From NCBI RefSeq assembly GCF_040049295.1, contig NZ_JBDZDQ010000002.1, forward strand, positions 1 through 64,000: 64,000 nt of DNA. Reading direction: 5' to 3'. The translations under genes and the position numbers were made by a program. Positions 34,941 through 43,268 of the stretch are shown here, piece by piece. The first letter of the stretch is position 1. Each line of letters begins with the position of its first letter. Below the pieces are notes generated by a model that worked only from the letters and a program-made list of their open reading frames with translations, was not told where the DNA came from and made no database searches. Source of the DNA: Sphingomonas sp. KR3-1. GTDB lineage: Bacteria > Pseudomonadota > Alphaproteobacteria > Sphingomonadales > Sphingomonadaceae.

Positions 34941-34969
34941 GCGGCCGGCGCACTGGCCGGCCGCTCTTT
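34941..34969 (+). terminator. Hairpin terminator after the Lrp gene
   Basis: GCGGCCGG (34941-34948) and CCGGCCGC (34957-34964) form an 8-bp GC-only stem with an 8-base loop, followed by TCTTT. It lies 40 bases after the Lrp stop and before the convergent MFS gene. Confidence 0.6.
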
Positions 34970-35128
34970 GAAATGTTGGAAAGATAGGATCCCGCGCACG
35001 CAAGGATGTTGCGAGATGCGACGCGTTTGCGGGAAGTTAGTCAACTTAAGCACCGCCAAAACCAGCCCTTGGCGTAGACTTCGTGAACTTTGCCGAGTCG
35101 GTGCGGGCGGCTGTGTAGGATCGGGGCC

Positions 35129-36427
35129 TTAGCGCTTGGGCCGCAGCAGCACGATCGCCGTCGCCGCGATGATCCCGCCCAGGCCCATCACCAGCGACAC
35201 GGTGAGCAGTCCGGCACCGCCGGCGAACAAGGTGCCGGCAAGCAGCGGCCCCACCGCCGACCCACCGCGGCCGATGCCGATGACGAAGCCGGTGCCGCTG
35301 GCGCGCAGTTCGGCCGGATAGGCATGCGCGAGCAGCGGGTAGATGCCGACCACACCGGCGTTGACGAAGAAGGCCGCCACCGCGACGCTCAGCGAAAGCA
35401 AAGTCAGGTCGTGGAAGCCCAGCCCAAACACACCGATCGCGGCGACGCCGACCAGCATCGCCCCGGCGATCAGCGGGCGCAGCGGCAGGTCCTGGGTGGC
35501 GAGGCCGATAGCGAGCGCGCCGAGCAGATTGCCGACATTGGCGAACACCAGCACCCGCGCCGCCTGTGCCGCGTCGAAGCCCATGTCGACGACGATCTTC
35601 GGCACCCATTTCTGGATGTAGTAGAAGAAGGTGATCTGCGCGAAATAGGCGATTGTCAGCAGGATCGTGACGGCGCGATAGTCGCGCGAGAACAGCGCGA
35701 GGATCGACGGGCGGGCGCGTGCTTCGTCCACCGGCGGCAGTGCCTCGATCGGCGCGCGCCGGAGACGTGCGAGCGTGCGGTTGATCGCCGCCAGCGCGTT
35801 GGCCGGGCGCCGGGCGAGCAGCGACTCGATCGATTCGGGCAGCAGGAAGAAGGCGAGGGGCAGCGCCACCACCGTCATCGTGCCGCCGAACAGGAACACG
35901 CTGCGCCAGTCGCCGCTGCCCGCGAGCAGCCTGGCGGCGACCAGCCCGCCCAGGATCGCCCCGGTCGAATAGCCGGCGATGTTGAGCACGGTCGCCAGCC
36001 CGCGGCGGCGGCTGTTCGAGAATTCGGCGACCATCGCGCTCGTCGCGGAGAGCATGCCGCCGATGCCCAGCCCGGTGAACAGCCGAATTGCGGAAAGCAT
36101 CTCCACCCCGGTCGCGTGCGCTGCGCCGAACATGCCCAGCGCCATCACGCACAGGCAGGCGAGGATCGTCGGGCGCCGCCCGATCCGGTCGGCGAGATTG
36201 CCGAGCAGCACCGATCCTGCGGCCATGCCGATCAGCTCCATCGACAGCACCACGCCGAGCACCGCCTTGTCGACACCCCACTCCTTGGCGATCCCGGGCG
36301 CGGCGAAGCTGATCGCCAGCACGTCGAAGCCGTCGAGCGCGTTCAACGCGATGCAGACCGCGACCACCGCGATCTGCGCCAGGCGCATGGGTTCAGCGGC
36401 GATCGCCGCGCGGGGATCGTTGGACAT
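35129..36427 (-). CDS. MFS transporter, aromatic acid:H+ symporter (AAHS) type
   Basis: This 432-aa inner-membrane protein has about 12 hydrophobic segments. The first carries ALDGFDVLAISF, the D-G-[FY]-D motif of the AAHS group (PcaK, BenK), and the loop after segment 2 carries GNLADRIGRRP, the MFS signature. These transporters import aromatic or other organic acids with protons. AGAGGAAGCCC lies before ATG 36427. It is the last gene of a minus-strand cluster with IclR, SDR and aldehyde dehydrogenase, separated from IclR by 219 bp holding an inverted repeat. The cluster suggests uptake of an organic acid whose degradation these enzymes carry out. Confidence 0.9.
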   Translation of the reverse strand: MSNDPRAAIAAEPMRLAQIAVVAVCIALNALDGFDVLAISFAAPGIAKEWGVDKAVLGVVLSMELIGMAAGSVLLGNLADRIGRRPTILACLCVMALGMFGAAHATGVEMLSAIRLFTGLGIGGMLSATSAMVAEFSNSRRRGLATVLNIAGYSTGAILGGLVAARLLAGSGDWRSVFLFGGTMTVVALPLAFFLLPESIESLLARRPANALAAINRTLARLRRAPIEALPPVDEARARPSILALFSRDYRAVTILLTIAYFAQITFFYYIQKWVPKIVVDMGFDAAQAARVLVFANVGNLLGALAIGLATQDLPLRPLIAGAMLVGVAAIGVFGLGFHDLTLLSLSVAVAAFFVNAGVVGIYPLLAHAYPAELRASGTGFVIGIGRGGSAVGPLLAGTLFAGGAGLLTVSLVMGLGGIIAATAIVLLRPKR

Positions 36428-36505
36428 GGGCTTCCTCTCGGTGAAGGGCGTGCTCGCGCCTGCATGGGCCGGGCATCGGGATTGTTGGGAGCGGGGTCTG
36501 CTGTT

Positions 36506-36639
36506 CCCCTCCCTGCAAGGGAGGGGCTAGGGGCGGGTTGGAAAAGGTCGGGCTCGATGCCCGAGATTTTCCTTTGTTCCTGGCAGCGGGGCTCGCTGCG
36601 TTCGCAACCCACCCTCGGCCCCTCCCTTGCAGGGAGGGG
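36506..36639. repeat. MITE- or BIME-like element with 35-bp terminal inverted repeats
   Basis: The left arm (36506-36540) and right arm (36605-36639) are inverted repeats matching at 31 of 35 positions, counted by eye. Each arm itself contains a palindrome of the CCCTCCCTTGCAGGGAGGG type. The 64-bp centre has a smaller TCGGGC/GCCCGA hairpin. The whole could fold into one long cruciform or mRNA hairpin. It lies between the IclR and MFS genes and may terminate or attenuate transcription. Short-palindrome repeats of this style are dispersed in many proteobacterial genomes; no other copy is in this window. Confidence 0.7.
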
Positions 36640-36646
36640 AGTGGGC

Positions 36647-37372
36647 TCAGCCCAGCTTCCCCACGTGCCGCGCCAGCACCGCAGCCATCTCCGGCCGCCG
36701 CTCGAGGCAACGCGAGACCGGGCCGACCACGACGATCGACAGGCGCCGGCCGCTGGTCGACAGTGGCAGGGCGACGCCGGCCAGGTCCGGCGTATATTCC
36801 GCATTGCTCTGGTGCCAGCCGCGCGCTGCGGCCTCGGCCAGCTCGGCCTCGACTCGCTCCGGCGTCATCGGCGTGGTTGCCGAATAGCGGGCGAAGTCGA
36901 TCTTGCGGTAGAGCGCCTGGCGCTCGTCCGGCGCCATCTGGGCGAGCAGCGCGCGGCCCGCCGAGCTGGCATGGATCGGCACCCGGTCGCCCACCTGCGC
37001 GAAATAGCGGACCGCGTGGCGCGATTCCTTCACCGCGACAAACATCGCATGCGTGCCCGCCGGGGCCGAGATCGCGGTGGTCTCGCCGGTCTCGGCACTG
37101 ACCTCCTGAACCAGCCGCTGCAGCGCGGGCGGCAGCGGGTCGGCCTGCGCCACCTGCTCGGCCAGTTCCAGCCAGCGCGGGCTCGGATAATGGCCGCCGC
37201 GCGCTTGCGGCTCGTAGAGATAGCCCCGCGCCGCCAGCGTGCCGAGCAGCTTGAAGGTGCTCGAGCGCGGCCAGCCAAGATCGTCCGCGATCTCCGCGGC
37301 GGTGGCGGGGCGCCGGCGCTCGGCGAAATATTCCAGCACCTGAAGCGCGTTCTCCGCCTGCTTTACCGTCAT
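36647..37372 (-). CDS. IclR-family transcriptional regulator
   Basis: This 241-aa regulator has an N-terminal winged helix (ALQVLEYFAERRRPATAAEI, DDLGWPRSSTFKLLGTLAARG) and a C-terminal GAF-like effector domain (HAMFVAVKES...GDRVPIHASSAGRALLAQM). IclR proteins usually control adjacent catabolic operons for aromatic or carboxylic acids. It is encoded 48 bases after the SDR gene and upstream of the MFS gene in the same direction. A palindromic candidate operator lies in the divergent promoter at 39696-39715. No good ribosome-binding site is visible before ATG 37372, so translation may depend on upstream genes. Confidence 0.92.
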   Translation of the reverse strand: MTVKQAENALQVLEYFAERRRPATAAEIADDLGWPRSSTFKLLGTLAARGYLYEPQARGGHYPSPRWLELAEQVAQADPLPPALQRLVQEVSAETGETTAISAPAGTHAMFVAVKESRHAVRYFAQVGDRVPIHASSAGRALLAQMAPDERQALYRKIDFARYSATTPMTPERVEAELAEAAARGWHQSNAEYTPDLAGVALPLSTSGRRLSIVVVGPVSRCLERRPEMAAVLARHVGKLG

Positions 37373-37420
37373 GTCCGCAATCGCCCGCTGGAGGGTGGAA
37401 GAGAGGGCGATATGCCACGC

Positions 37421-38185
37421 TCAGCGCGCCGTGAAGCCGCCATCGACGGGAAGCGCCACGCCGGTGACGAAGCTGGCTTCGTCCGAGGCGAGCCACAGCG
37501 CAGCGTCGGCAACTTCGCCGGGCTTGACCAGCCGGCCCATCGGCACCGCGCCTACTACCTTCGCCTCGTTCGCCGCCGCCTCGGCCGGATCGCCGCTGCG
37601 CCCGGTGAAGCCGATCTTCATCGGCGTGTCGGCCAGGCCGGGGCAGACGACGTTGACGCGGATATTGTCGCCGGCCAGCGCCAGCGCCAGGCTCTTGCCC
37701 AGCCCGACCACGCCCCATTTCGCCGCCGAGTAGATCGGGCTCATCATCGAGCCGACCAGGCCCGAGATCGACGAGGTGAAGATGATCGAGCCGCCGCCGC
37801 GCACGCGCATGTGCGGCGCGACCTGGCCGGCGCCTAGCGCGGCGGCGGTGATGTTGAGGTCGATCGCCTTGCGATAGGCGTCCATGTCGAGATTCTCGAC
37901 CGAGGCAGGGCCGGGCATGCCGGCATGTGCCCACAGGATATCGGCGCCGCCCAGCGCCTCGACGGCCTGATCGATGCTGCCGCGCGCGCCCTCGGGCGTG
38001 AGCAGGTCCGCGACGATCGGCACCACCTTGTCCGATCCGAACTCGGCGACGAGCGCGTTGAGCGCCTCCGAGCTGATGTCGATCGCAGCGACCCGCGCGC
38101 CTTCGCGCACGAAGCGGCGGACGCCCTCGCGGCCCATGCCCGAAGCGGCGGCGGTGACGATGGCGAGCTTGCCCTGCAGACGCAT
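37421..38185 (-). CDS. Short-chain dehydrogenase/reductase
   Basis: This 254-aa classical SDR oxidoreductase has a cofactor-binding VTAAASGMGREG near the N-terminus, AIDISSEA (acidic residue favouring NAD), NAG-like WAHAGM, catalytic Ser in IIFTSSISG and YSAAK (Tyr-x3-Lys), and a C-terminal VDGGF. The canonical NAG is replaced by HAG, a mild deviation. It starts 12 bases after the aldehyde dehydrogenase stop with an AGGAACTG ribosome-binding site, so alcohol-to-carbonyl and aldehyde-to-acid steps of one pathway are likely encoded together. The substrate is unknown. Confidence 0.92.
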   Translation of the reverse strand: MRLQGKLAIVTAAASGMGREGVRRFVREGARVAAIDISSEALNALVAEFGSDKVVPIVADLLTPEGARGSIDQAVEALGGADILWAHAGMPGPASVENLDMDAYRKAIDLNITAAALGAGQVAPHMRVRGGGSIIFTSSISGLVGSMMSPIYSAAKWGVVGLGKSLALALAGDNIRVNVVCPGLADTPMKIGFTGRSGDPAEAAANEAKVVGAVPMGRLVKPGEVADAALWLASDEASFVTGVALPVDGGFTAR

Positions 38186-38197
38186 GACTTCAGTTCC

Positions 38198-39661
38198 TCA
38201 ATTGGCGAAGGGGTCGGCGAACTTGCCGGTGGTCGAGATGACGGTGGTCTTGGTCTCGAGATAGGAATCGAGCGCCTCGACTCCGTTCTCGCGGCCCCAG
38301 CCGCTGGTCTTCACGCCGCCATAGGGGGTGGACCAGCGGATGTAGCGATAGGTGTTGACCCAGACGATGCCCGCCTCGATCCGGTTGGCGACGCGGTGCG
38401 CGCGGCCGACATCGCCGGTCCACAGGCCCGCCGCGAGTCCATATTGCGTGCCATTGGCGATCGCGACGGCCTCTTCCTCGCCATCGAACGGGATGATCGC
38501 GGCGACGGGGCCGAAGATCTCTTCCTGCGCGATCCGCATGCTCGGCGCGACGCCGGCGAACACGGTCGGCTCGACGAAATAGCCGTCCTGGTCGAGCCGC
38601 TTGCCGCCGGTTACCAGCTCGGCGCCTTCGCCCTGGCCGATCGCGACATAGGAGAGCGTCTTGTCGAGCTGCTGCTGGTGCGCTTGCGGCCCCATGTGCG
38701 TCGCCTGGTCGAGCGGATTGCCCACCCGAACCCGGCCGGCATTGCGGCGGAAGCCCTCGATCACCTGGTCGTAGATCGGCCGCTCGACCAGGATGCGGCT
38801 GCCGAGCGCGCAGCTCTGGCCGCACAGCGCCCAGGCCGAGCCGGTCGCGGCGTTGAGCGCATTCTCGACGTCGCAATCGGCGAACAGGATATGCGGTGCC
38901 TTTCCGCCGAGCTCGAAGCTGAAGCGCTTGAGCGTGTCGGCGCCGGTCTTGAGGATCGTCTTGGCGGTCGCGCCCTCGCCGGTGAACGCGATCTTGTCGA
39001 CGCCCGGATGCGAGACGAGGTGCGCGCCGGCCTCGGGGCCATCGCCCGGGACGACGTTGATCACGCCGGGCGGGAAGCCTGCTTCTTCGAACAGCTTGGC
39101 GAGCGCCAGCGACGAGGCCGGGGTCTGCTCGGCGGGCTTGAGCACGACCGTGCAGCCCGCGGCGAGCGCGGGGCCGAGCTTCCAGGCGGCGGCCATCAGC
39201 GGCACGTTCCACGGCGTGATCGTGCCGACCACGCCGACCGGCGAACGGGTAGTGAAGGCGTGGACGCTGTCGTCCATCGGGATCGTCCGCCCGCCCAGCT
39301 TGTCGGCGAGCGAGGCGAACCAGTGATAATATTGCGCGTGCATGCCGATATCGCCACGCGACTCGCGGATTGCGCGGCCATTGTCCTGCGATTCGATCCG
39401 GGCCAGCGCATCGACCTGGGTCGCGTAGAGATCGGCGAAGCGCCGCATGATCGCCGCGCGCTCCCACGGCGCCATCTTGCGCCACGGCCCCTCGAACGCA
39501 GCGCGTGCCGCCGCGACGGCGCGGTCCACATCCTGCCTGCCGCCATAGGCGACGTCGCCCCAGGGCTTGCCGGTGGCCGGATCGATGCTCGGTCGCACGC
39601 CTCCGTCGACGGGCTCGACCCATTCGCCGCCGATGAACAGACGGTCGAAACGATACTCCAT
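38198..39661 (-). CDS. NAD(P)-dependent aldehyde dehydrogenase
   Basis: This 487-aa aldehyde dehydrogenase superfamily enzyme oxidises an aldehyde to the acid. Visible motifs are ITPWNVPLM (oxyanion Asn), KPAEQTPAS, FTGEGATAK, FELGGKAPHI (general-base Glu), GQSCALGSR (catalytic Cys) and EEIFGPV. The length is normal for betaine, salicylaldehyde or other broad-range aldehyde dehydrogenases. I chose ATG 39661 because GGAGAGGCCGCC precedes it; a TTG 15 bases upstream is the alternative. It is the first gene of the minus-strand cluster and divergent from a CoA-transferase, so the acid product may be activated to a CoA ester. Confidence 0.94.
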   Translation of the reverse strand: MEYRFDRLFIGGEWVEPVDGGVRPSIDPATGKPWGDVAYGGRQDVDRAVAAARAAFEGPWRKMAPWERAAIMRRFADLYATQVDALARIESQDNGRAIRESRGDIGMHAQYYHWFASLADKLGGRTIPMDDSVHAFTTRSPVGVVGTITPWNVPLMAAAWKLGPALAAGCTVVLKPAEQTPASSLALAKLFEEAGFPPGVINVVPGDGPEAGAHLVSHPGVDKIAFTGEGATAKTILKTGADTLKRFSFELGGKAPHILFADCDVENALNAATGSAWALCGQSCALGSRILVERPIYDQVIEGFRRNAGRVRVGNPLDQATHMGPQAHQQQLDKTLSYVAIGQGEGAELVTGGKRLDQDGYFVEPTVFAGVAPSMRIAQEEIFGPVAAIIPFDGEEEAVAIANGTQYGLAAGLWTGDVGRAHRVANRIEAGIVWVNTYRYIRWSTPYGGVKTSGWGRENGVEALDSYLETKTTVISTTGKFADPFAN

Positions 39662-39695
39662 TGGCGGCCTCTCCAATTTCTTATCCTGGACTAAT

Positions 39696-39715
39696 TTGTC
39701 CCCATATGGAAATAA
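39696..39715. promoter_or_regulatory. Candidate operator in the aldehyde dehydrogenase/CoA-transferase divergent promoter
   Basis: TTGTCCCCATATGGAAATAA is an imperfect 20-bp palindrome centred on CCATATGG in an AT-rich 82-bp intergenic region. IclR-type regulators bind palindromes of similar size, and the cluster encodes one. The assignment is an inference. Confidence 0.4.
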
Positions 39716-39743
39716 GAGTCAATTGATTTTGCGGAGAGATGCA

Positions 39744-40928
39744 GTGCTTCCCCTGCTCGAAGGCGTGCGCGTGATCGAAGTCGGCGCGGTGGTGCTCGGG
39801 CCCTATGCAGGGCAGATCCTCGCCGATCTCGGTGCCGAGGTGATCAAGGTGGAACCGCTCGAGGGTGACATCGCCCGGCATGCCCATCCGCACGGCCCGG
39901 GGGGCGGCGCGCTGTTCGTCAACAACAACCGCAACAAGCGCATGCTCGCGCTCGACCTGAAGACGCCCGAGGGTCGCACGGCGCTGGCGAGGCTGATCGA
40001 AGGCGCCGATGTGCTGTTCCACAATATGCGCCTCGACGCCGCCGATCGCCTTGGTCTCGGATATGCGCAGGTCGTCGCGATCAACCCGCGGATCGTGCAC
40101 TGCGCGGCGACCGGCTTCGGGCGCGGCGGCCAGTATCGCGACCGCCCCGCCTTTGATGACATCATCCAGGCAGCGAGCGGGCTGGCCGGGCTTGCCGCCC
40201 TGCAGAACGGCACTCCGCAGTTTGCGCCGACGATCGTCGCGGACAAGGTCGCGGCGCTGCATCTGGTCTATGGTTTACTTTCGGCTCTGCTTGCGCGCGA
40301 AAGGGGGCGGAACGGACCCTTCCGCGTAGAGGTGCCGATGTTCGAGGCGATGGTCGCCTTCCTGATGAACGAGCACCTCTCCGGCGCAACTTTCGCCAAT
40401 GACGGTGTTCCAGGCTATCCACGCCTGCTTTCGCCCGACCGCCGGCCCTTCCGCACCGCCGATGGCTGGATCGCGGTGCTGCCCTATACCGAGCCGCAAT
40501 GGCGGCGCTTCCTCGGCGCGATCGGGCGCGGGGAGGTTTGCGAGGCGCCGTGGTTCCAGTCGCCCGCCGAGCGCCAGGCGCATATCGGGGAGCTCTACGC
40601 GATCGTCGCGGCCAGCGTGGAGGCTCGGAGCACCGCTGCCTGGATCGCGGCGCTGGAGGCGATCGACGTGCCCTGCTCGCGAGTGGCCAGCCCCCTGGAA
40701 ATACTCGACGATCCGCACCTGAAGGAGATCGGCTTCTTTGACGTGCCCGAAGGCTTCCCGGTCGCGCGCGTGATCCCGCAGCCAGTGCAGTTCACCGGCG
40801 TCCCGCAAGCGCCCGACGTCCCGCCGCACGCGCTGGGGGCCGACAGCCGGAACGTGCTTCGCGAGGTCGGCTACGACGATGCGGCGATCGATGCGCTGAT
40901 CGCCGCGGGGGTGGTCAGCGCTTCCTGA
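39744..40928 (+). CDS. CaiB/family III CoA-transferase
   Basis: This 394-aa family III CoA-transferase (CaiB/BaiF/formyl-CoA transferase type) moves CoA between carboxylic acids. It opens with LLEGVRVIEVGAVVLGPYAG, then DLGAEVIKVEP and LDLKTPEGRTAL; the first Asp in RPAFDDIIQAASG occupies the position of the catalytic nucleophile. I chose GTG 39744 because GGAGAG lies 7 bases upstream and family homology begins there; the frame is open upstream across the aldehyde dehydrogenase start but without conserved content. Its 3' end overlaps the convergent NCS1 permease gene by 14 bases. It probably activates the acid formed by the divergent dehydrogenases. Confidence 0.9.
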   Translation: MLPLLEGVRVIEVGAVVLGPYAGQILADLGAEVIKVEPLEGDIARHAHPHGPGGGALFVNNNRNKRMLALDLKTPEGRTALARLIEGADVLFHNMRLDAADRLGLGYAQVVAINPRIVHCAATGFGRGGQYRDRPAFDDIIQAASGLAGLAALQNGTPQFAPTIVADKVAALHLVYGLLSALLARERGRNGPFRVEVPMFEAMVAFLMNEHLSGATFANDGVPGYPRLLSPDRRPFRTADGWIAVLPYTEPQWRRFLGAIGRGEVCEAPWFQSPAERQAHIGELYAIVAASVEARSTAAWIAALEAIDVPCSRVASPLEILDDPHLKEIGFFDVPEGFPVARVIPQPVQFTGVPQAPDVPPHALGADSRNVLREVGYDDAAIDALIAAGVVSAS

Positions 40929-42168
40929 ACACCGCGTAGATCAGCCCCGCGACGAGCGTGGCATCGAGCGCGGGCACGGTGGTGATCGTCCAGCCCTTGT
41001 AGGTGCCGAGCACCCCGACCACGACCGAGGCCAGCCAGGTCGCGATCGCGCGCCAGTCGAAGCGGGGCAGGCCGAGCAGCGATTCCGCAGCGTCAGCAGT
41101 GCGGTAGCGGGTCCAGGCGTCGATCACATAGATCGCGGCGATCGGCGGGATGATCAGTCCCAGGAACAGCACGAAGGGAATGAACGCCTCGAGAATGCCC
41201 ATCAGCGCCAGGATCGTGCCGATCACGCCACCCGCGACCGTGAACAGCCAGGGGCGCACGCGCGGGAAGGTGCTGCCGAGCGACAGGCTCGAGGAATAGA
41301 GATTGAGCGCGTTGACCGTCCAGGTCGGCAGCAGCAGGAGGAACAGCACCGGCGTGCCGAAGCCGTAGGCAACGACCAGCTTCATCACGCTGGTCTCGTG
41401 CGTCGCCAGAGCGGGGATCGCGGCGGCGGTCATCATCAACGGCGTGGCGATCGGGAAGGACAGCGCCATGCTGGCGATCGCCCCGCGCGGAGTGCGGGTG
41501 TAACGCGACAGGTCAGGCATCGTCGCAACCGCCAGCATATAGGCGCCGATCAGCGCCGAGACGGCGATGCCCAGGGTCATCGGTTCGGGCGGGTTGGGAT
41601 CGGGCGCGGTGACAAGGCCGTGGGTGCGCAAGGTGACCGCGACCACGGCGAGCAGGATCGCGGCTAGGAGCGGTACCGCGACCAGCGCGAGCCGGTCGAG
41701 CGCGCGGAAGCCGATTACCGTCGAGCCCATCATCAGGATGCTTCCCAGGACCACGAAGGCGGCGAAGTTGCTCGGCAGGCCGTTCGCTTGCGCCGCCTCG
41801 ACCATCGCTTCGCCGAAGAAGGAGGCGTTCACCCCGAACCAGCAGAAATGGATCAGCGCGATCACCGTGTTGATCAGCGCGGCGCCGCCGGTGCCGAACG
41901 AGCGGCGGACGAGGAGGTAGGTCGAAAGCCGGGTGCGCACGCTGACGATCGCCGTCATCGATCCGCCGATGCACAAGATCAGCCCCGCGATCACCGCGGC
42001 GGTCACCGCGCCCGAAAAGCCGAGCGCCAGCGCGTTGTGCGATCCGTTGAGGAAATCCGGCAGGCCGATCGAGAAGCTGGCGACGATCAGCCCGACCCGC
42101 CAGCCGGGGACGGTGACTCCCTGGGGCACCGGCGAGTGGGCATAGGCGTCGTCGGCGTCGTTGCTCAT
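40915..42168 (-). CDS. NCS1-family permease (cytosine/hydantoin permease-like)
   Basis: This 417-aa inner-membrane protein has about 12 hydrophobic segments. The opening WRVGLIVASFSIGLPDFLNG and the SFGTGGAALINTVIALIHFCW stretch are typical of the nucleobase:cation symporter-1 family, which includes CodB, allantoin and hydantoin carriers. Its ATG overlaps the stop of the DUF917 gene (ATGA), so it is the last gene of a three-gene operon with the hydantoinase A-like protein. This points to import of a hydantoin- or pyrimidine-like ring compound. Confidence 0.9.
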   Translation of the reverse strand: MSNDADDAYAHSPVPQGVTVPGWRVGLIVASFSIGLPDFLNGSHNALALGFSGAVTAAVIAGLILCIGGSMTAIVSVRTRLSTYLLVRRSFGTGGAALINTVIALIHFCWFGVNASFFGEAMVEAAQANGLPSNFAAFVVLGSILMMGSTVIGFRALDRLALVAVPLLAAILLAVVAVTLRTHGLVTAPDPNPPEPMTLGIAVSALIGAYMLAVATMPDLSRYTRTPRGAIASMALSFPIATPLMMTAAAIPALATHETSVMKLVVAYGFGTPVLFLLLLPTWTVNALNLYSSSLSLGSTFPRVRPWLFTVAGGVIGTILALMGILEAFIPFVLFLGLIIPPIAAIYVIDAWTRYRTADAAESLLGLPRFDWRAIATWLASVVVGVLGTYKGWTITTVPALDATLVAGLIYAVFRKR

Positions 42169-43268
42169 CCGCGGTTCCAGCCGTTGAGGTCCTCGATCGG
42201 ACGATAGGGTTCGGTAAAGCCGAAAGCGGCCGGCCCGACAAAGGTCAATGCCCGCTCGGCGCGCAGCATCGCGGGCGCGGCGGCGCCGACCACCTTGACG
42301 CGCTGGCCGAACTTCAGCCGCTCGGTGGTGATGCTGTCGGCGGTCTCGCGGTCCATCACGGTGATCAGGTCGGGCACCATCGCGCGAACCGCCCCATCGA
42401 CACGGGCGATCAGGTTCTCGTTCTGGAACTCCAGGTCCATTCGCCCTTCGCCGCCGAATCCTTCGATCACCACGCGGCCGACCGAAAAGCCGCCTCGCGT
42501 CTCGCGCTCGACATCGACGACCTTGCCGTCGAAGATCGTGCCGGCAAAGGGGTAGAGCCCGCTGGCCCGCAGTGCCGCATGCAGCGCCTCAAACGGATCC
42601 TCGCTCGCAGCCCGCGCGATGCGCACTGCCGCCCCGATCGCGATCGCCGCCGAGACGCTGCCACCAATCGCGTGGCGTTTCGCCGCCGCGCCGCTCAGCG
42701 GATATTCCACCATATGGGCATTGCCGCCGAACTCGATCGACAGCGCGCGCGCCTGGCGCTCATGTTCGAGATTGTCGTCGGTCTCGATCAGCCGCAATTC
42801 GCCGTTCGCAGAGGTGACTACCGATGGGCAGGCCGGGAGCCCGTCGATGCTGAACACGGTCATCTGCGATTCCGGGAACGCGCGCCCCATGCCGTCGGCA
42901 TCGACCACCGGGATGCCGAGCTCGGCTGCGGCGAGCAGCGGCGCCAAGCCGTTGCCGCCGCCGATCTCGATCGCCATCACGGCGTCGATCGGGCGGCCGT
43001 TGATCCGCTCCAGCTCGCGCAGGCCCAGTAGCGCTTCCTGGCCGTTGGGCAGCTTCTCCGCGGAGACGGTCGGTGCGCCGATCCAGCCGCACGGCGCGAT
43101 CAGCGCATCATCGGCTAGTGAATCGAGCGGGATCAGCTCGAAGGCGCCGCGCCGCGCGATCTCGGCCTCGCCGAGCAGCTGCGAATAATAGGGATCGCCG
43201 CCCCCGCCCGAGCCGAGAAAGGCGGCGCCGGTGGCGAGATCGAGCAGCGCCTGGCGATCAATGCGCAT
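42165..43268 (-). CDS. DUF917 family (S-methyl thiohydantoin desulfurase-like) protein
   Basis: This 367-aa protein has an N-terminal AAFLGSGGGGDPYYSQLL, the Gly-rich signature of the DUF917 family, followed by IGAPTVSAEKLPNG and GGNGLAPLLAAAELGIPVVD. The family is now annotated by Pfam as S-methyl thiohydantoin desulfurase domains, and members are commonly encoded next to hydantoinase/oxoprolinase genes. ATG 43268 gives MRIDRQALLDLATG and overlaps the upstream stop by 11 bases; a start 12 codons further upstream lies wholly inside the previous gene and is less likely. Its role here is presumably processing of a (thio)hydantoin-like ring with its operon partner. Confidence 0.88.
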   Translation of the reverse strand: MRIDRQALLDLATGAAFLGSGGGGDPYYSQLLGEAEIARRGAFELIPLDSLADDALIAPCGWIGAPTVSAEKLPNGQEALLGLRELERINGRPIDAVMAIEIGGGNGLAPLLAAAELGIPVVDADGMGRAFPESQMTVFSIDGLPACPSVVTSANGELRLIETDDNLEHERQARALSIEFGGNAHMVEYPLSGAAAKRHAIGGSVSAAIAIGAAVRIARAASEDPFEALHAALRASGLYPFAGTIFDGKVVDVERETRGGFSVGRVVIEGFGGEGRMDLEFQNENLIARVDGAVRAMVPDLITVMDRETADSITTERLKFGQRVKVVGAAAPAMLRAERALTFVGPAAFGFTEPYRPIEDLNGWNRG

